A stretch of 64,000 nucleotides of DNA from Parasponia andersonii (lineage: Eukaryota; Streptophyta; Magnoliopsida; Rosales; Cannabaceae): assembly GCA_002914805.1 (NCBI GenBank), contig JXTB01000472.1, forward strand, positions 254,351 through 318,350, in the 5' to 3' direction. Positions 46,707 through 58,076 of this stretch are shown piece by piece. Position 1 is the stretch's first letter, and the number at the start of each line of letters is the position of its first letter. Made by a program: the position numbers and the translations under genes. Under the pieces are notes generated by a model. The model worked only from the letters and a program-made list of their open reading frames with translations, was not told the origin of the DNA and searched no databases.

Positions 46707-47705
46707 CCTGTAATAAAAATTGAAAACAAATGAGAAGAAACAATATGCCATAGTTACATACTAGAAACGAAAGACCCAACAAATTTTTTTCAATTTCTTA
46801 TACCCCCATCTGTCACATATTCTTTTGTACTAAATCTGTTTATTGCAACAAACCTTTATCAAATACGAATGGGTGTTTGTTCTTGACTCAATTATAATTG
46901 TAGTTGCTTACAGTCAGTAAAGAAACAGAAATAAAATAGAGCACTTAATCACACATAAATCACTGTCAAAATTCAATGAAATTAGAGAATAAGTATTGTA
47001 TCTAACTTCCATCCAACAGGTTCTGATGGAAAGCTAACAAAATTCCTAAAAAAACTAGTGTCTAGCATCATGATACAGCCACACATTTCTGAATTTCCTC
47101 CTCTGATTTAAAAAATCAAAATACAGCCTACAGCAGTAACAAAGAACACCAGAATAAAGGGAACAATCAAAAGTAATAAAAGTCATAGAAAGAATACCAT
47201 GAGTAGGTAGGTTTTGGTTCATGGTGACTGGTTGTTGGTGAGCTGCTGATGTTCACAATGGCTGGCCGTGGAGGCACCGGTTGGAGCTCATGTAGCTGGA
47301 GTTCTCCCAGGCAATTCATTGCAGGCTTCACATAGAACCATGGCCACCATCAGCAGGTGCCATGTCGCATGGTAAGTTGGATGGCTGTTGCACCGGCAAA
47401 GAGTATGGCTCAAGTAATACCACAAAAGTAAAACTAAGCATATCAACACTCACAGTAAATATTAAAGCAATCATACCTAAACGTATAGCTTGCCGACACC
47501 AACATATGAATCAGACTCCAAAGTGACCAGCTAACAGCATTTCCCGTCTCCTCCACCTGTAGAATAAACAGTAATAATCTCAAATACTCAATTAAGAAAA
47601 ATAACTAAGGTTTTATCTGCTCAAACATGTGCAAACAGATAAGAAATACCCCACCAGATTCTACGTTTTGATATTGGATCAGTCCCATTACTAATACCCA
47701 ACAGA
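46707..47705 (-). other. Predicted spliced 3' UTR of the PPR gene
   Basis: Consistent GT-AG pairs occur on the minus strand after the stop codon. Intron 1 is 47649-47557 (93 bases, acceptor TTTATTCTACAG). Intron 2 is 47476-47385 (donor GTATGATTG, acceptor GGTGCAACAG). Intron 3 is 47197-46708 (donor GTATTCTTT, acceptor TTATTACAG). The exons between them are 80 and 187 bases and not obviously coding. This is a prediction from splice-site consensus only. Confidence 0.45.
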
Positions 47706-50240
47706 CTAAGTCATTCTAAAGCTTCTCTTTTTCTGCTTCATAACTCCTTGGTGAAGAGCAGCGATTGCACTTGTATCTGGCTGTATTCCCTTAGAAGACA
47801 TCTCATTAATGAGTGTTACAGCACCATCCACGTCACCTCTATTACAACAGCTTGACAAAAGAGCTGTATAGGCCACTGCATCAGGTTCTAGTCCTTTTTC
47901 AATCATTTTGTTAAACAGCGCAATAGCATCCTCAAATTGGTCTATTTTACTATATCCATCTATCAGAACAGTATAAAGAATCACATCAGGTCTTATTTCC
48001 ATTTCCTGCATTTCAGTCAAAACAATTGAGGTACCCACTGGTTCTTTCTTTTTCTTTGCTGTTCGAGAGGAGCGAATCCTTTTGCTATGTGTTTTCAGAA
48101 GACCATCAAGCAGAACCGTGTAAGTGATGATATCAGGTTCAATTCCTTTCCTTTTCATATCATGGAGGAGATCAAAGGCCTCCTGCAAACAACTAACCCT
48201 GCAGTAGCTATTCATCATCATTGTGTAGTCAATAATATCAGGAGTTAACCCTTTTTCAACAAAAATATCAAAAATCTGCCGCGCTCTTTTCACATCTCCT
48301 GCCTGGCAGAGAGAAGATATGAGTTTGTTATACATAACTTTGCTAGGTTCTACTTTCATGGCTAGCATCGTTTCAATCAACACAAAAGCAGCATCAGTGT
48401 CACCATCCAGACAAAGGTTACGGAGTAACTTAAAGAAGCAATTTTTACTTACTAAAGTTCCTTGCTTCAACAACCTAAAAAGAAGATCATAGGCCTTTTT
48501 TGTATGGTTGGCATCACAATATCCACTAATCATTGCAGAATAGGTATCCACAGTCTTAACTTCTAAACGACTAAAAAACATCTCAGCTTCTTTCACTTTT
48601 CTGCCTATGCATAAGTTTTCAACTATCACATTGTATGTAACAGAATCTGGATTTACCCCCTGTGCCTTCATATATTCTAAAAGGTTAAATGCCTCAGATG
48701 CAAGGCCATTTCTAGAAAACCCAGCAGCAAGTACATTATAAGTAACAATGTCGGGCTTGAAACCCTTTTTGTCAATTTCGTCCATAAGATTCAAGGCATT
48801 GACAACTTTCCCTTGGAGACAATAGCCCTTAATCAGAGTGGTATAGTGGATTACATCCAAAACCATATGTTTGCTCTTCATCTCTTCAAGCAACTCTACA
48901 GCTTCTTCTACTTTTCCCAGCTCACATAAAGCATCAACCACAATATTGTACGAAATTTTATCCATAAAAATTCCCAAACCTTTGAATTCGTTAAACTGAT
49001 CCACCACTTCAGAAGCCATGCCCATCTTGCACAAACATTGAAGAATTGAACTAACAATAACACAGTTAGTTTTCATACCTTTGGAAATCATATCGCCGTG
49101 CAGAGCCAAAGCTTTAAGCAAATTATATCTCTTGCAATAGCCCTGGATCATTACACCATAGGCAAGTGAATCAGGGACCAACCCATCTTTTTCCATGTCA
49201 TAAAAAACACTTTCAGCTTCATCGAGTTGCATCTCATTACAGAATCCACGAATCACAGCAGCATAAGCATACATGTCAATGTTGACTTTCGACTCTTTAC
49301 ATGCTAGGAGCACTTTATATCCTAAAGCTGACCTCTGGTTAGTACAAAGCCCCACAATATAGGCAGTGTAAGCAAAAGAAGAAGGCTTTACGCCAGCTTC
49401 CTCCATCTCCATGAACAAATTCGTAGCTTCTTCCAAGCTACCTTTCTTGCAGAGTGCCTTGATCACAATAGCATAGGTATAATCATTCGGGCTCAAACCA
49501 ATCCTCTTCAGCTGCTTGTAAATGGCCACAGCCATATCCATTTTACCATGTTCAATCAAACGGTTCAGAAGAAAGTTACAAGTGAAGATACGCGGAACGA
49601 AACCGCGCCTCTTCGTTTGGAATAAAACATCTATAGCCTCATCAAACAAGGCTACACTGACATAAGACTTGACCAAGGCGTCGTAAGCTCGACACAACGA
49701 CTGCCCAGCATCTAGTTCCTCCTCTAGCCTCTGCAACAAGTCTGATATCGAAAACTGCGGGCTTTCAGGGCGGTCACCGGGTTGTCCTCTGCAGGGAAGA
49801 ATGATGTCCAAGAAGAGAGAATCCAACTTCCTCTCCAAACCCCAGTAGCACAAAATCTTGATAAGTTCCACATAGGTAGTGATTTCGTGTCGAAACCCGG
49901 CTCCTTCCTTGGTCCGGCGGAAAAAGGCGAAAGCGAGATTGGGTTCGGCTCTGAGACTACGGATAATTTCGGCGACTCTGAAGCTGCCAAGTTCAGGGGA
50001 CCAATCAAGAGCTTTTTGGGCAGTAATGGAAGTGGAGGAAGAAGAAGCAGGCAGTTGGTCATCGTCATCGTAGGAAGTGGAGCCTGGGTTCAACTGGGCA
50101 GTCGCCATTTGAGAGAAAGAAGAAGAAGAACCACGTATGAAACCAGGTCCAGTGCCATGGATTGAGATAGAACGAGCAAGCTTTAGCGGAAGGAGGTTTC
50201 TGGGAAAAGCCAATCTGAGAGTGAGAGAAAAGAACAGCAT
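47706..50240 (-). CDS. P-class pentatricopeptide repeat protein, probably mitochondrial
   Basis: Intact single-exon ORF of 844 aa. The first 35 residues are rich in Leu, Arg and Ser with few acids (MLFFSLTLRLAFPRN...), like a mitochondrial presequence; the next Met (residue 45) would lose it, so I choose the first. From about residue 182 to 844 there are some 18 tandem PPR motifs of 35 residues, most starting with Pro-Asp/Pro-Asn and keeping the TY or SY pair (for example PDIVTYNVLAAGFSRNGLAS). No E, E+ or DYW domain follows, so it is P-class. Such proteins bind specific organellar RNAs to stabilise, splice or translate them. One motif (about residues 717-738) carries a lysine/arginine-rich insertion (HSKRIRSSRTAKKKK). 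It resembles Arabidopsis At2g26790 in N-terminal layout, from memory. The RNA target is unknown. Confidence 0.95.
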   Translation of the reverse strand: MLFFSLTLRLAFPRNLLPLKLARSISIHGTGPGFIRGSSSSFSQMATAQLNPGSTSYDDDDQLPASSSSTSITAQKALDWSPELGSFRVAEIIRSLRAEPNLAFAFFRRTKEGAGFRHEITTYVELIKILCYWGLERKLDSLFLDIILPCRGQPGDRPESPQFSISDLLQRLEEELDAGQSLCRAYDALVKSYVSVALFDEAIDVLFQTKRRGFVPRIFTCNFLLNRLIEHGKMDMAVAIYKQLKRIGLSPNDYTYAIVIKALCKKGSLEEATNLFMEMEEAGVKPSSFAYTAYIVGLCTNQRSALGYKVLLACKESKVNIDMYAYAAVIRGFCNEMQLDEAESVFYDMEKDGLVPDSLAYGVMIQGYCKRYNLLKALALHGDMISKGMKTNCVIVSSILQCLCKMGMASEVVDQFNEFKGLGIFMDKISYNIVVDALCELGKVEEAVELLEEMKSKHMVLDVIHYTTLIKGYCLQGKVVNALNLMDEIDKKGFKPDIVTYNVLAAGFSRNGLASEAFNLLEYMKAQGVNPDSVTYNVIVENLCIGRKVKEAEMFFSRLEVKTVDTYSAMISGYCDANHTKKAYDLLFRLLKQGTLVSKNCFFKLLRNLCLDGDTDAAFVLIETMLAMKVEPSKVMYNKLISSLCQAGDVKRARQIFDIFVEKGLTPDIIDYTMMMNSYCRVSCLQEAFDLLHDMKRKGIEPDIITYTVLLDGLLKTHSKRIRSSRTAKKKKEPVGTSIVLTEMQEMEIRPDVILYTVLIDGYSKIDQFEDAIALFNKMIEKGLEPDAVAYTALLSSCCNRGDVDGAVTLINEMSSKGIQPDTSAIAALHQGVMKQKKRSFRMT

Positions 50241-51584
50241 GAGTTGAATGAGAAAGATAGGGACTGAGATTGTAGAGATGCATTCATGTATGCATATGGA
50301 GTTCGGCTTTTCTCTGTGAGAGAATTTGAAGGTTAAGAGGGGTTTAACCCTGAAGCTGAGGCCTTCGCGGCTGCTGAGAATTAGAGATTGTTCTGTAAAA
50401 CCCTGAAAATAGCCAATAATGGTCGTTTCCTTTGAAAGAAGGGAATTTTGGCAAAATGGCCGGCCTCCTAAGAAGATGGCCGAAATTTGGGTCCATTTAA
50501 ATAAATATGGGTTCTAAGAGTTTTGCCAAAAGAATTAAAAATAATTACAAAAACATACAGTACTTAAAGTTATAGCACCCCAAAATAGCATTTTTGAAAA
50601 ATTAAATATAATCTTTTTCTAAATATTTTCTGTCTATCACATCGGTTCTTATGTTCTTGTTTCTAGTTAACACCTTCATGTTCTTGTAAAAACTGAAGTC
50701 AAAGGAAAATAAAAAGGGTTTTGGGATTCGAATCCAAACCAAGGAAGAGTGGAGGAGTCTCAAGTTTACTTTGCTAAAGGTTCGTTTTATTCTTGTTTTA
50801 TACTTTAACTTAAATAATTGCGTTTCATAAAGTTTGCCAAAATTATAAACATTATTACCGCATTTTGATCTCGTACATTCCCAATTTTTTAGCTTTTATT
50901 CCATATGAAAATAGTATTTATCGTATTTTTTTTAAAACGTTTTATTTTCTAATGATACAGTTCTTAATTTCTCAATAAATATCTACTGTTTAAATCCTAT
51001 AACAAAATAACTAGTATATTTTCGTACTTAAAATTTATAAAAATAGAAATAATTTCGTCTCTATACCTTCGCAGAGATAAATACCAGAAGCATATAAGTG
51101 TGAATATATTATGTTAAGCAATTCATGGTTCTCAGAAAAATTAAGAGAAATTTACATTGGTTGCCCCTTTTCGGTACCCAATGCCAATGAATATCATTTT
51201 TTTTTCAAATCTAACTTTTGTGCCCATTCTTCAAATTACAATTTATCTACTTTCGGTTTTCCCCTTCGTTGTTCCTCTCCCCTCTCTTCCTTTCCCATCT
51301 ATGTCCTCTGTTACTAGCAGCAGTGCTCTATAGAAGACGAAGATGATGAAATCCTCTTCCTCATTTGGGTTTTCAAAAATGACCTCAATCAGTGGATCGA
51401 GGACCGGTTTCTTTGAGCTCTTCTCTAATGGCGTGCAGTATAGGCCATGTAACAAGGGGTGGTTGTGGTCTTGGGACTACATGACTCAAAGAAAGAAAGT
51501 GGGTTTGTTCAAAATAGAAGTGTGGCCGAGCAATGTTCAAGGTTCATGTTGTGCGGTCTAAGAAAGTTAGCGACTAAGAGGACG
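50241..51584. other. PPR upstream region and spacer
   Basis: The first 200-250 bases are the probable 5' UTR and promoter of the PPR gene; I see no clear TATA box. The rest is AT-rich spacer. Overlapping short ORFs at 51243-51455 (minus) and 51343-51561 (plus) share the same DNA and neither is recognised. Confidence 0.5.
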
Positions 51585-52209
51585 TGTTAGGTTGCACGAG
51601 TAAGTTAAGTACGACCTCTTCCAAGTAAGTCGAATGCGACCTCCCTCCGAATAAAGTGCGACCTCCTCTGAACGAGTTAAGTGCGACCAGAATGAAAAGG
51701 AAACTAGACTAAGCTTCATCAAGCGGGTAGTCAAGTGGGTAATCTACAAAGAAAGGGAAACAAAAGTTTCTCTTTTAAGATCGACCAGTTGTCTTATTTA
51801 AGTTATTACTCAGTTATATTGTTACTCAAATTGTATTTTCTGATTATACACTTATCTATTTTCACAATTAGGAAACATTGAACTACTTTCACCTATATAA
51901 GGGGAGTTCAATGTTGCTTTGGGGGATCTTTGGATCTTTTTGATGTTTTGGGGGACTTAGGAACTTTTTGAACTACTTTTCCAGACGACATACGATATTG
52001 TTAGCTCTTGGAATTCCAACCTTAAGATTTAACAAAACTCTTGTAATTCTCCAGAAAATAGTGAAAAACAGTGGATGTAGGCTCATCTTTTTTGGGGCTG
52101 AACCACTATAAAATTCTTGTCTCTTTATTTGTTTTGATTGATTAACCATTTTCATACATAAGTCACATCTTGCATTTTCCTAAATTTATTGTTGACAAAA
52201 CCTCCGTCA
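51585..52209 (+). repeat. 5' LTR of the Tat-type element
   Basis: Starts TGTTAGGTTGCACG and ends CCTCCGTCA, 625 bp. It begins with a series of short repeats built on AAGT(A/G)CGACC (51605-51690). It carries a TATA box, and PBS-like ATTGGCGCTAG follows 3-4 bases after its end. The start is placed by the TG motif and by where sequence character changes; no partner LTR is available to confirm it. Confidence 0.65.
51893..51906 (+). promoter_or_regulatory. TATA box in the Tat-type LTR
   Basis: CTATATAAGGGGAG, followed by a leader with repeated TTGGGGGA(T/C) blocks, the usual arrangement of a retrotransposon LTR promoter. Confidence 0.6.
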
Positions 52210-52212
52210 ATA

Positions 52213-52223
52213 ATTGGCGCTAG
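52213..52223 (+). other. Primer-binding-site-like sequence of the Tat-type element
   Basis: ATTGGCGCTAG directly after the 5' LTR, the TTGGCGC type of PBS found in Tat-group elements. Confidence 0.6.
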
Positions 52224-53831
52224 AAGGAGGGCTATTCCAGCAGAAAAGATTGTCAATTCTGCTTTTTTCAACAATAGCAAATACCAGAAATACTACCAGA
52301 AACACCAGAACCAGCCAAAATCATCCCCAAAGCACTACTGCTGCACAAGTAAATCCTGCTCAGGATCAACCTGCCGTGACCGCGCCAGAAAATATTGTCC
52401 AAAGACAGAAACGCATGAAGGAGGCACTGGTGAACCTTTAGCAAATCAATAGTCAGATTAATGACTCTCTACAACGACTTGCTGAGGGATAGATGGTAAC
52501 TCTACCACAGCACGAACGTCCTGGTCAACAACCTGAGAGAGGAATTCAGATCTTGGAGACAGGAAACCGTGACCAGCATAAAGCCCGGCAAGAGCGTCAT
52601 GGAGATCGCACCTTCAAGGGAAAAGGCAAGGTCGCAGACTTGCCTCTGGAATCTAGTACTGAAAGTTCGAGCACTGATCGTGATCATGGACAACCTTCTC
52701 GGAGAGTGACCATCAATTGTGATTGTCTAAACAACGAGCAATCGAGGAGTGTCCTTGAAAGGATTAGTAGGGAATCTCGACGGAATCCTACAGACCTGAA
52801 ACAACATCTAGAGCAGCGACGTAGTCAGGAACGATCCACATCGCATCACAATGACCGAAGTCGATCTCTCGCACTATTTCATTGGAATCCCTACAAAGGT
52901 CGCAGCAGACCCTGCCTAACCAACCCGCCTTATATCGTGATAATGACCAGAAGCCACTCCTACCACTAGTAAGAGAGAATGTTCTCCCTCAAAATATCGA
53001 TGTTCATAAATTGAGGATCGCATTAGATGAACTTGCTGGCTAGGACGATAAGCTCGCTGATGGGTATCGTCAATCGTCATTCAGCGAGGAGGTTTGAGCT
53101 GCCGCCTTACTTGCTAGATTCAAACTTCCCACCATAAATACTTTTGATAGGAAAACTAATCCGCAGGACCATATGGATCACTTCAGCGACCTAATGGAAC
53201 TTCATCGTGTTGATGATCTCGCACATTGCAGATGCTTTGCTGTAACTCTCATAGGAGCAGCGAAGAAGTGGTTCTGAGGACTCAAGTCTGGTTCAATCTC
53301 GTCCTAGTAACAGCTTCAGACTGCATTCTTGAGGCAATTCCAGGCCGCAAAGAATTTTTACTGTTCCACTGGTCAGTCTGTCTGCTATTCGGCAAGGCCC
53401 AGAGGAAATTCTACGATCTTACCTAAATCTTTTTACCTCAGAGTTGGCAAAGGTCAACAACCCACCTGAAGGAGGAGTTTTAACTCTAATGATGGCTGGG
53501 GAATGACTAGAGACTAAACTCTAGGAAGAGTTACTTAAGCGAGAATGCAGAACCCTTGAAGACTTCTATCGAAGAGTTGGCTGACATCTAAGGGTGGAAT
53601 TTTCACGCGAGAATCTTCATAAGACGACAAAGGAAGGAGAAAAGGATACTGCTAAAGATGCGACCATAAATAAGAACAATAATGACAAAAAGTCGAACAA
53701 AAGGAGTAATGAATAATCGACTGAGAAGCAGCCCAAACAGAAAAAAAAAAAAAAAAAAAAAAAAGAGATTCCAAGAGCTCCCATGAGGTTCAACAATTAT
53801 ACTGAACTGAACGCACCCATAGATCATATCT
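52214..53831 (+). pseudogene. gag, N-terminal part, Tat-type element
   Basis: Frames at 52214-52441, 52493-52969 and 53100-53460 give one broken gag. After a Gln/Asn-rich start there is an Arg-rich linker, then the gag core (LLARFKLPTINTFDRKTNP, DHFSDLMELHRVDD, FAVTLIGAAKKWF) that would drive particle assembly. Stops are frequent. A run of 24 A at 53741-53764 expands a Lys-coding stretch. The region ends at the solo LTR insertion point and resumes at 56162. Confidence 0.78.
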
Positions 53832-56161
53832 TGTGGTGCCCAAGATTCTCACATACATATTAAGCCAATAATAAATATGTTCTAATTGCATATTAGGCAT
53901 CTAGAAGTCTTTAATACTAGTTTTGTAGTAACATACTCATTCATTATGTTATGTGCATTTACATACATGTTATTACACTAATGATTATTGAAGGGTCGTA
54001 ATGCAGTGTAAAGGTTCAATGTCCTCATAGAGAAAGAGCTCGGTGTGCTAAAAGAACAAAGAATATAATTATAAAAGTAATACTATGTACACATGCGTTA
54101 AGATCGCATTTATTGATAACTTAGTCAAATAGTTGCTTTTCGGTAAAATACATCTTTCATGCTTTTCAAAACCAAATTCACTGTGCATTCTATGAATTCG
54201 GCAATTATACTTTATTTGTATTATCAATTAGAGTCTAATGGACTTTCTTTTTATGTTTAATGATTGGTTATGGGGCTAGGTTCTACCAAATTAGAATAAG
54301 ATTGGCCATATTGGATCATAAGTCAAAGTATGACTAGATTTCACTTTCTAAGATAGGTTTCACCATTTTGGTCTACACTTGGGTGTATAGGATTGACCAG
54401 CAACGTGGTGAGTATACTAAGGATGTTTTANNNNNNNNNNNNNNNNNNNNNNNNNNNNNNNNNNNNNNNNNNNNNNNNNNNNNNNNNNNNNNNNNNNNNN
54501 NNNNNNNNNNNNNNNNNNNNNNNNNNNNNNNNNNNNNNNNNNNNNNNNNNNNNNNNNNNNNNNNNNNNNNNNNNNNNNNNNNNNNNNNNNNNNNNNNNNN
54601 NNNNNNNNNNNNNNNNNNNNNNNNNNNNNNNNNNNNNNNNNNNNNNNNNNNNNNNNNNNNNNNNNNNNNNNNNNNNNNNNNNNNNNNNNNNNNNNNNNNN
54701 NNNNNNNNNNNNNNNNNNNNNNNNNNNNNNNNNNNNNNNNNNNNNNNNNNNNNNNNNNNNNNNNNNNNNNNNNNNNNNNNNNNNNNNNNNNNNNNNNNNN
54801 NNNNNNNNNNNNNNNNNNNNNNNNNNNNNNNNNNNNNNNNNNNNNNNNNNNNNNNNNNNNNNNNNNNNNNNNNNNNNNNNNNNNNNNNNNNNNNNNNNNN
54901 NNNNNNNNNNNNNNNNNNNNNNNNNNNNNNNNNNNNNNNNNNNNNNNNNNNNNNNNNNNNNNNNNNNNNNNNNNNNNNNNNNNNNNNNNNNNNNNNNNNN
55001 NNNNNNNNNNNNNNNNNNNNNNNNNNNNNNNNNNNNNNNNNNNNNNNNNNNNNNNNNNNNNNNNNNNNNNNNNNNNNNNNNNNNNNNNNNNNNNNNNNNN
55101 NNNNNNNNNNNNNNNNNNNNNNNNNNNNNNNNNNNNNNNNNNNNNNNNNNNNNNNNNNNNNNNNNNNNNNNNNNNNNNNNNNNNNNNNNNNNNNNNNNNN
55201 NNNNNNNNNNNNNNNTACAACTGCATCACAAGAACTATATGGAAGATGTATTTATGTGAAACTTACTTATTCCTGAAAGTTATGAAATGGCATGTGCATG
55301 GCATGTTTTGTATGCAAATGGAGATTTTTATTATAAGAGTATTTGAAAATGAGTACCATTGTACCAATTTTATAAGTTAAGTTTTAATGGCAATTGTTAG
55401 TCTATCGGAGCTGGATAGGTAAGTCTGTTGATGCAGACTCTCCCTTTGAAGCGGGATTTGCGGATGTTATGATGTGTCTCGTTGAAGCAGGACAAGATTA
55501 GTGCGGTGTGGGATGCCCCTTTGATGAGGGAAGGAGTTTTCAAAAATCTCACACGACGGTCGCACCTTATTCTTACTTTTTGCCAGAGTTCCGCCTAATG
55601 TTATCACGGCCTATCGACTTACGGGACAAGCAATGCTCTAAGGGGCCCAATTATGAATACGTTTTAAGGAAAATACATGAACTAAAATGTTTAAGAAAGA
55701 AAAGGGTACAATGGGAACTTTACGAGATTTTAAAGCATACATAAGCATGCATAGTTTTACTTAATGAGCTTTAGCTCATTTTAGTCTTGTGATGCAGATG
55801 AGGAGGCATATTTTGGTGTTGACTAGTTGGTTGTCTGGCTTGCCTTTTGTCGCCGTGATCATACAGATGTAGACGAGCTTGACCTGTGGGCGACATATTT
55901 TTGTTCTGAGATATTTTGGTGTAATGTAAATATTACAGCTGATGGCAAAATTGACTGGTGAAAACCTCTTTTGATTGTATATTTTGTAAAGACACTTTTA
56001 ACAAGAAATGCCATGCAGTTTCTTTTGTCCTAAAGTTCTAGAAAGTTCAAAAAAAAAAAATTTCCCACCTTTTTATCAAAACAGAAGGTAATGTTTAAAA
56101 AAGAATAATACTTCATAGTTTGACTGTATATGATAATATGGTTAAACTAGGGGGTGTTACA
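53832..56161 (+). mobile_element. Solo LTR inserted in gag of the Tat-type element
   Basis: TGTGGTGCCCAAG at the left and GGGGTGTTACA at the right, flanked by an exact TATCT duplication (53827-53831 and 56162-56166). Removing it with one TSD copy rejoins the gag frame on both sides. It holds no coding frame and contains an assembly gap (54431-55215), so the apparent length of 2330 bp may be wrong. A 60-bp fragment of the same terminus sits at 9397-9459. The large ORFs across the gap are artefacts; 55508-55744 is not recognised. Confidence 0.87.
54431..55215. other. Assembly gap (785 N)
   Basis: A run of N within the solo LTR at 53832-56161. ORFs reported across it are meaningless. Confidence 0.98.
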
Positions 56162-56540
56162 TATCTATGTAGTCACAAACCAACAGGAGCGGTATCGTCA
56201 ACCGGAACTGATGAAAAGAGATAGAGTGAGGCACGACCCCAACAAATTCCACCGATATCACAATGACATTGGACACGATACCAATAACTTCTTTGCCCTG
56301 AAAGATGAAATCAAAATATTAATTAAAGAATGGCGGTTGCGGCAGTACACTAAACAGAACAATAAAAGGCGAAAAGAAAACCGACAACAACCTCCCAAAA
56401 TTCAACGCGAGGTGTGAACTATTTTTGGACGACCACACGTTGGTGGAGATTCCAAGACAGTGCAGGATAGGTACGCACGAGAAGCACGACAGCAACCATT
56501 AACTAATGTCATGTATCTCGAGCAGTGACCACGAAAGCTT
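56162..56540 (+). pseudogene. gag C-terminus with degenerate zinc-binding motif
   Basis: Gag resumes after the solo LTR (QQERYRQPELMKRDRVRHDP). The zinc-binding stretch reads KFHRYHNDIGHDTNNFFALK, where the group normally has Cys at the first and last positions; His and Phe stand there, so zinc binding is probably lost. A TGA follows at about 56415. Confidence 0.75.
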
Positions 56541-56555
56541 CAACTAGTACTGGAT

Positions 56556-58076
56556 ATGGATATTACCTTTACGGAGCAAGATGCTAGGGAGGTCCATTAC
56601 CCGCACAATGATGTGTTGGTCATAAAGATCAACTATGGAAGCACGCAGCTATGGCGAGTATTGGTCGATAATGGAAGCGTCGTCGACATCTTGTACTATG
56701 ACGCCTTCAAGAAAATGGGGTTAAGTGAAAGCGACCTAAAGGCCTCTGTCACTCCACTTTACGGAGTTACTAGTAATAGCATAATGCCTAGGGGCATGAT
56801 TGAGTTAATGGTCAACGTTGGAACTTACCCTAGGGTTTCAATGGTAATGACCCAGTTCTTAGTTGTGGATTGTCCCTCTGTATTTAATGCTATACTAGGA
56901 AGACCAACACCGAGAGAACTTCGAGCGATTACTTCAATCTACCACCTCGCTATAAAGTTCCCAACTCAACATGGAGTAGGTGAAGTGCGAGGCAACCAAT
57001 ATGACGTGAGGACTTATTATAATAACTTAATAAAACTCGCAAAAAAAGATATAACACCTCGCACACTGATGGTTCAGCTACAAGGAGAAGCATCAAGGAA
57101 AGCGATAGAAGAAGCATCAAGCGAAGCATCAGCCAGAACGTCAATCGAAGACCTTGACCCTCGAGAAGTTGATGAAGAGGTCAAAACTGGACCTATAGAA
57201 GACTTGGAATATTTTTCGATTGATAGGTCTTCGAAGGTTCTAAAAATTGGAGCAAAACTTCAAGAATCTGTGCAGGCTTCATTAATTGCTTTTCTGAAAT
57301 CAAACTTGGATATCTTCACATGGCAACATTCGGATATGGTGGGAATTAATCCGAGTATCATGTTTCATCGCCTCAATATAGATACAACGAAGAAGCCTGT
57401 GAAGCAAAAAAAGGGAGCCATGAATCTAGAATGCTACGTCGCATTGAAAGAAGAGGTAGAGAAGCTGGTCGAAATTGGATTCATTAGGGAATCTTTTTAC
57501 CAAAACTGGCTTGCAAACCTAGTTTTAGTAAAGAAGCCCAATGGGAAGTGGAGAACTTGTATCGATTTCACCGACCTCAACAAAGCGTGCTTGAAGAATA
57601 GTTTTTCTCTTCCGAGAATCGACCAACTTGTAGATGCGACGTCGGGGCATGAACTCTTAAGCTTCATGGATGCATACTCTAGATATAATCAAATCCCCAT
57701 GTACGAGTTAGATGAGGAGCATACTTTATTCATAACTGACCGAGGATTGTACTGTTGCAAGAAGATGCCCTTCGGACTCATCAACGCAGGAGCAACTTAT
57801 CAGCGTCTTGTCAATATGATGTTTGCAAGACAAATTGGCAAGACAATGGAAGTGTATGTCGATGACATACTGGTTAAGTCAAAGAAAGCTGAAGATCACG
57901 TAAAGCATCTCGATGAAATGTTCAAATTTCTTCGAAAATATCAGATGAAGCTAAACCCCCAGAAGTGCACATTCGGGGTAGGATCTGGAAAGTTCCTGGG
58001 GTTCATGGTTAACCAGCGAGGAATCGAGGCTAAAGTTCTTGGGGTTCATGGTCAACCAGTGAGGAATCGAGGCTAA
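56556..58076 (+). pseudogene. Protease and reverse transcriptase of the Tat-type element
   Basis: The longest open frame of the element (506 aa). The aspartic protease site reads VLVDNGSVVDILYYDAF (residues about 36-52), followed by the ILGRP flap region (about 113-117). RT begins near residue 275 and keeps NLVLVKKPNGKWRTCIDFTD, NSFSLPRIDQLVD, MDAYSRYNQIPM, KMPFGLINAGATYQRLVN and the catalytic YVDDILVKS (YVDD at 57855-57866). It would copy element RNA to DNA. The frame ends early because a 43-bp tandem duplication (57989-58074) shifts it. This is the best-preserved catalytic domain in the window. Confidence 0.88.
57989..58074 (+). repeat. 43-bp tandem duplication in RT
   Basis: Units 57989-58031 and 58032-58074 differ at three C/T positions. 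43 is not a multiple of three, so the copy shifts the frame and ends the RT ORF at 58076. Confidence 0.9.

Noticed and set aside
49782..50165. Plus-strand ORFs over the start of the PPR gene
   Set aside because: Shadow frames opposite the real coding sequence on the minus strand.
51243..51561. Overlapping short ORFs on both strands upstream of the Tat-type LTR
   Set aside because: No recognisable domain, mutually overlapping, no promoter evidence.
54368..55276. Large ORFs of 270-302 codons
   Set aside because: They consist almost wholly of N from the assembly gap. The same holds for 27569-27817.
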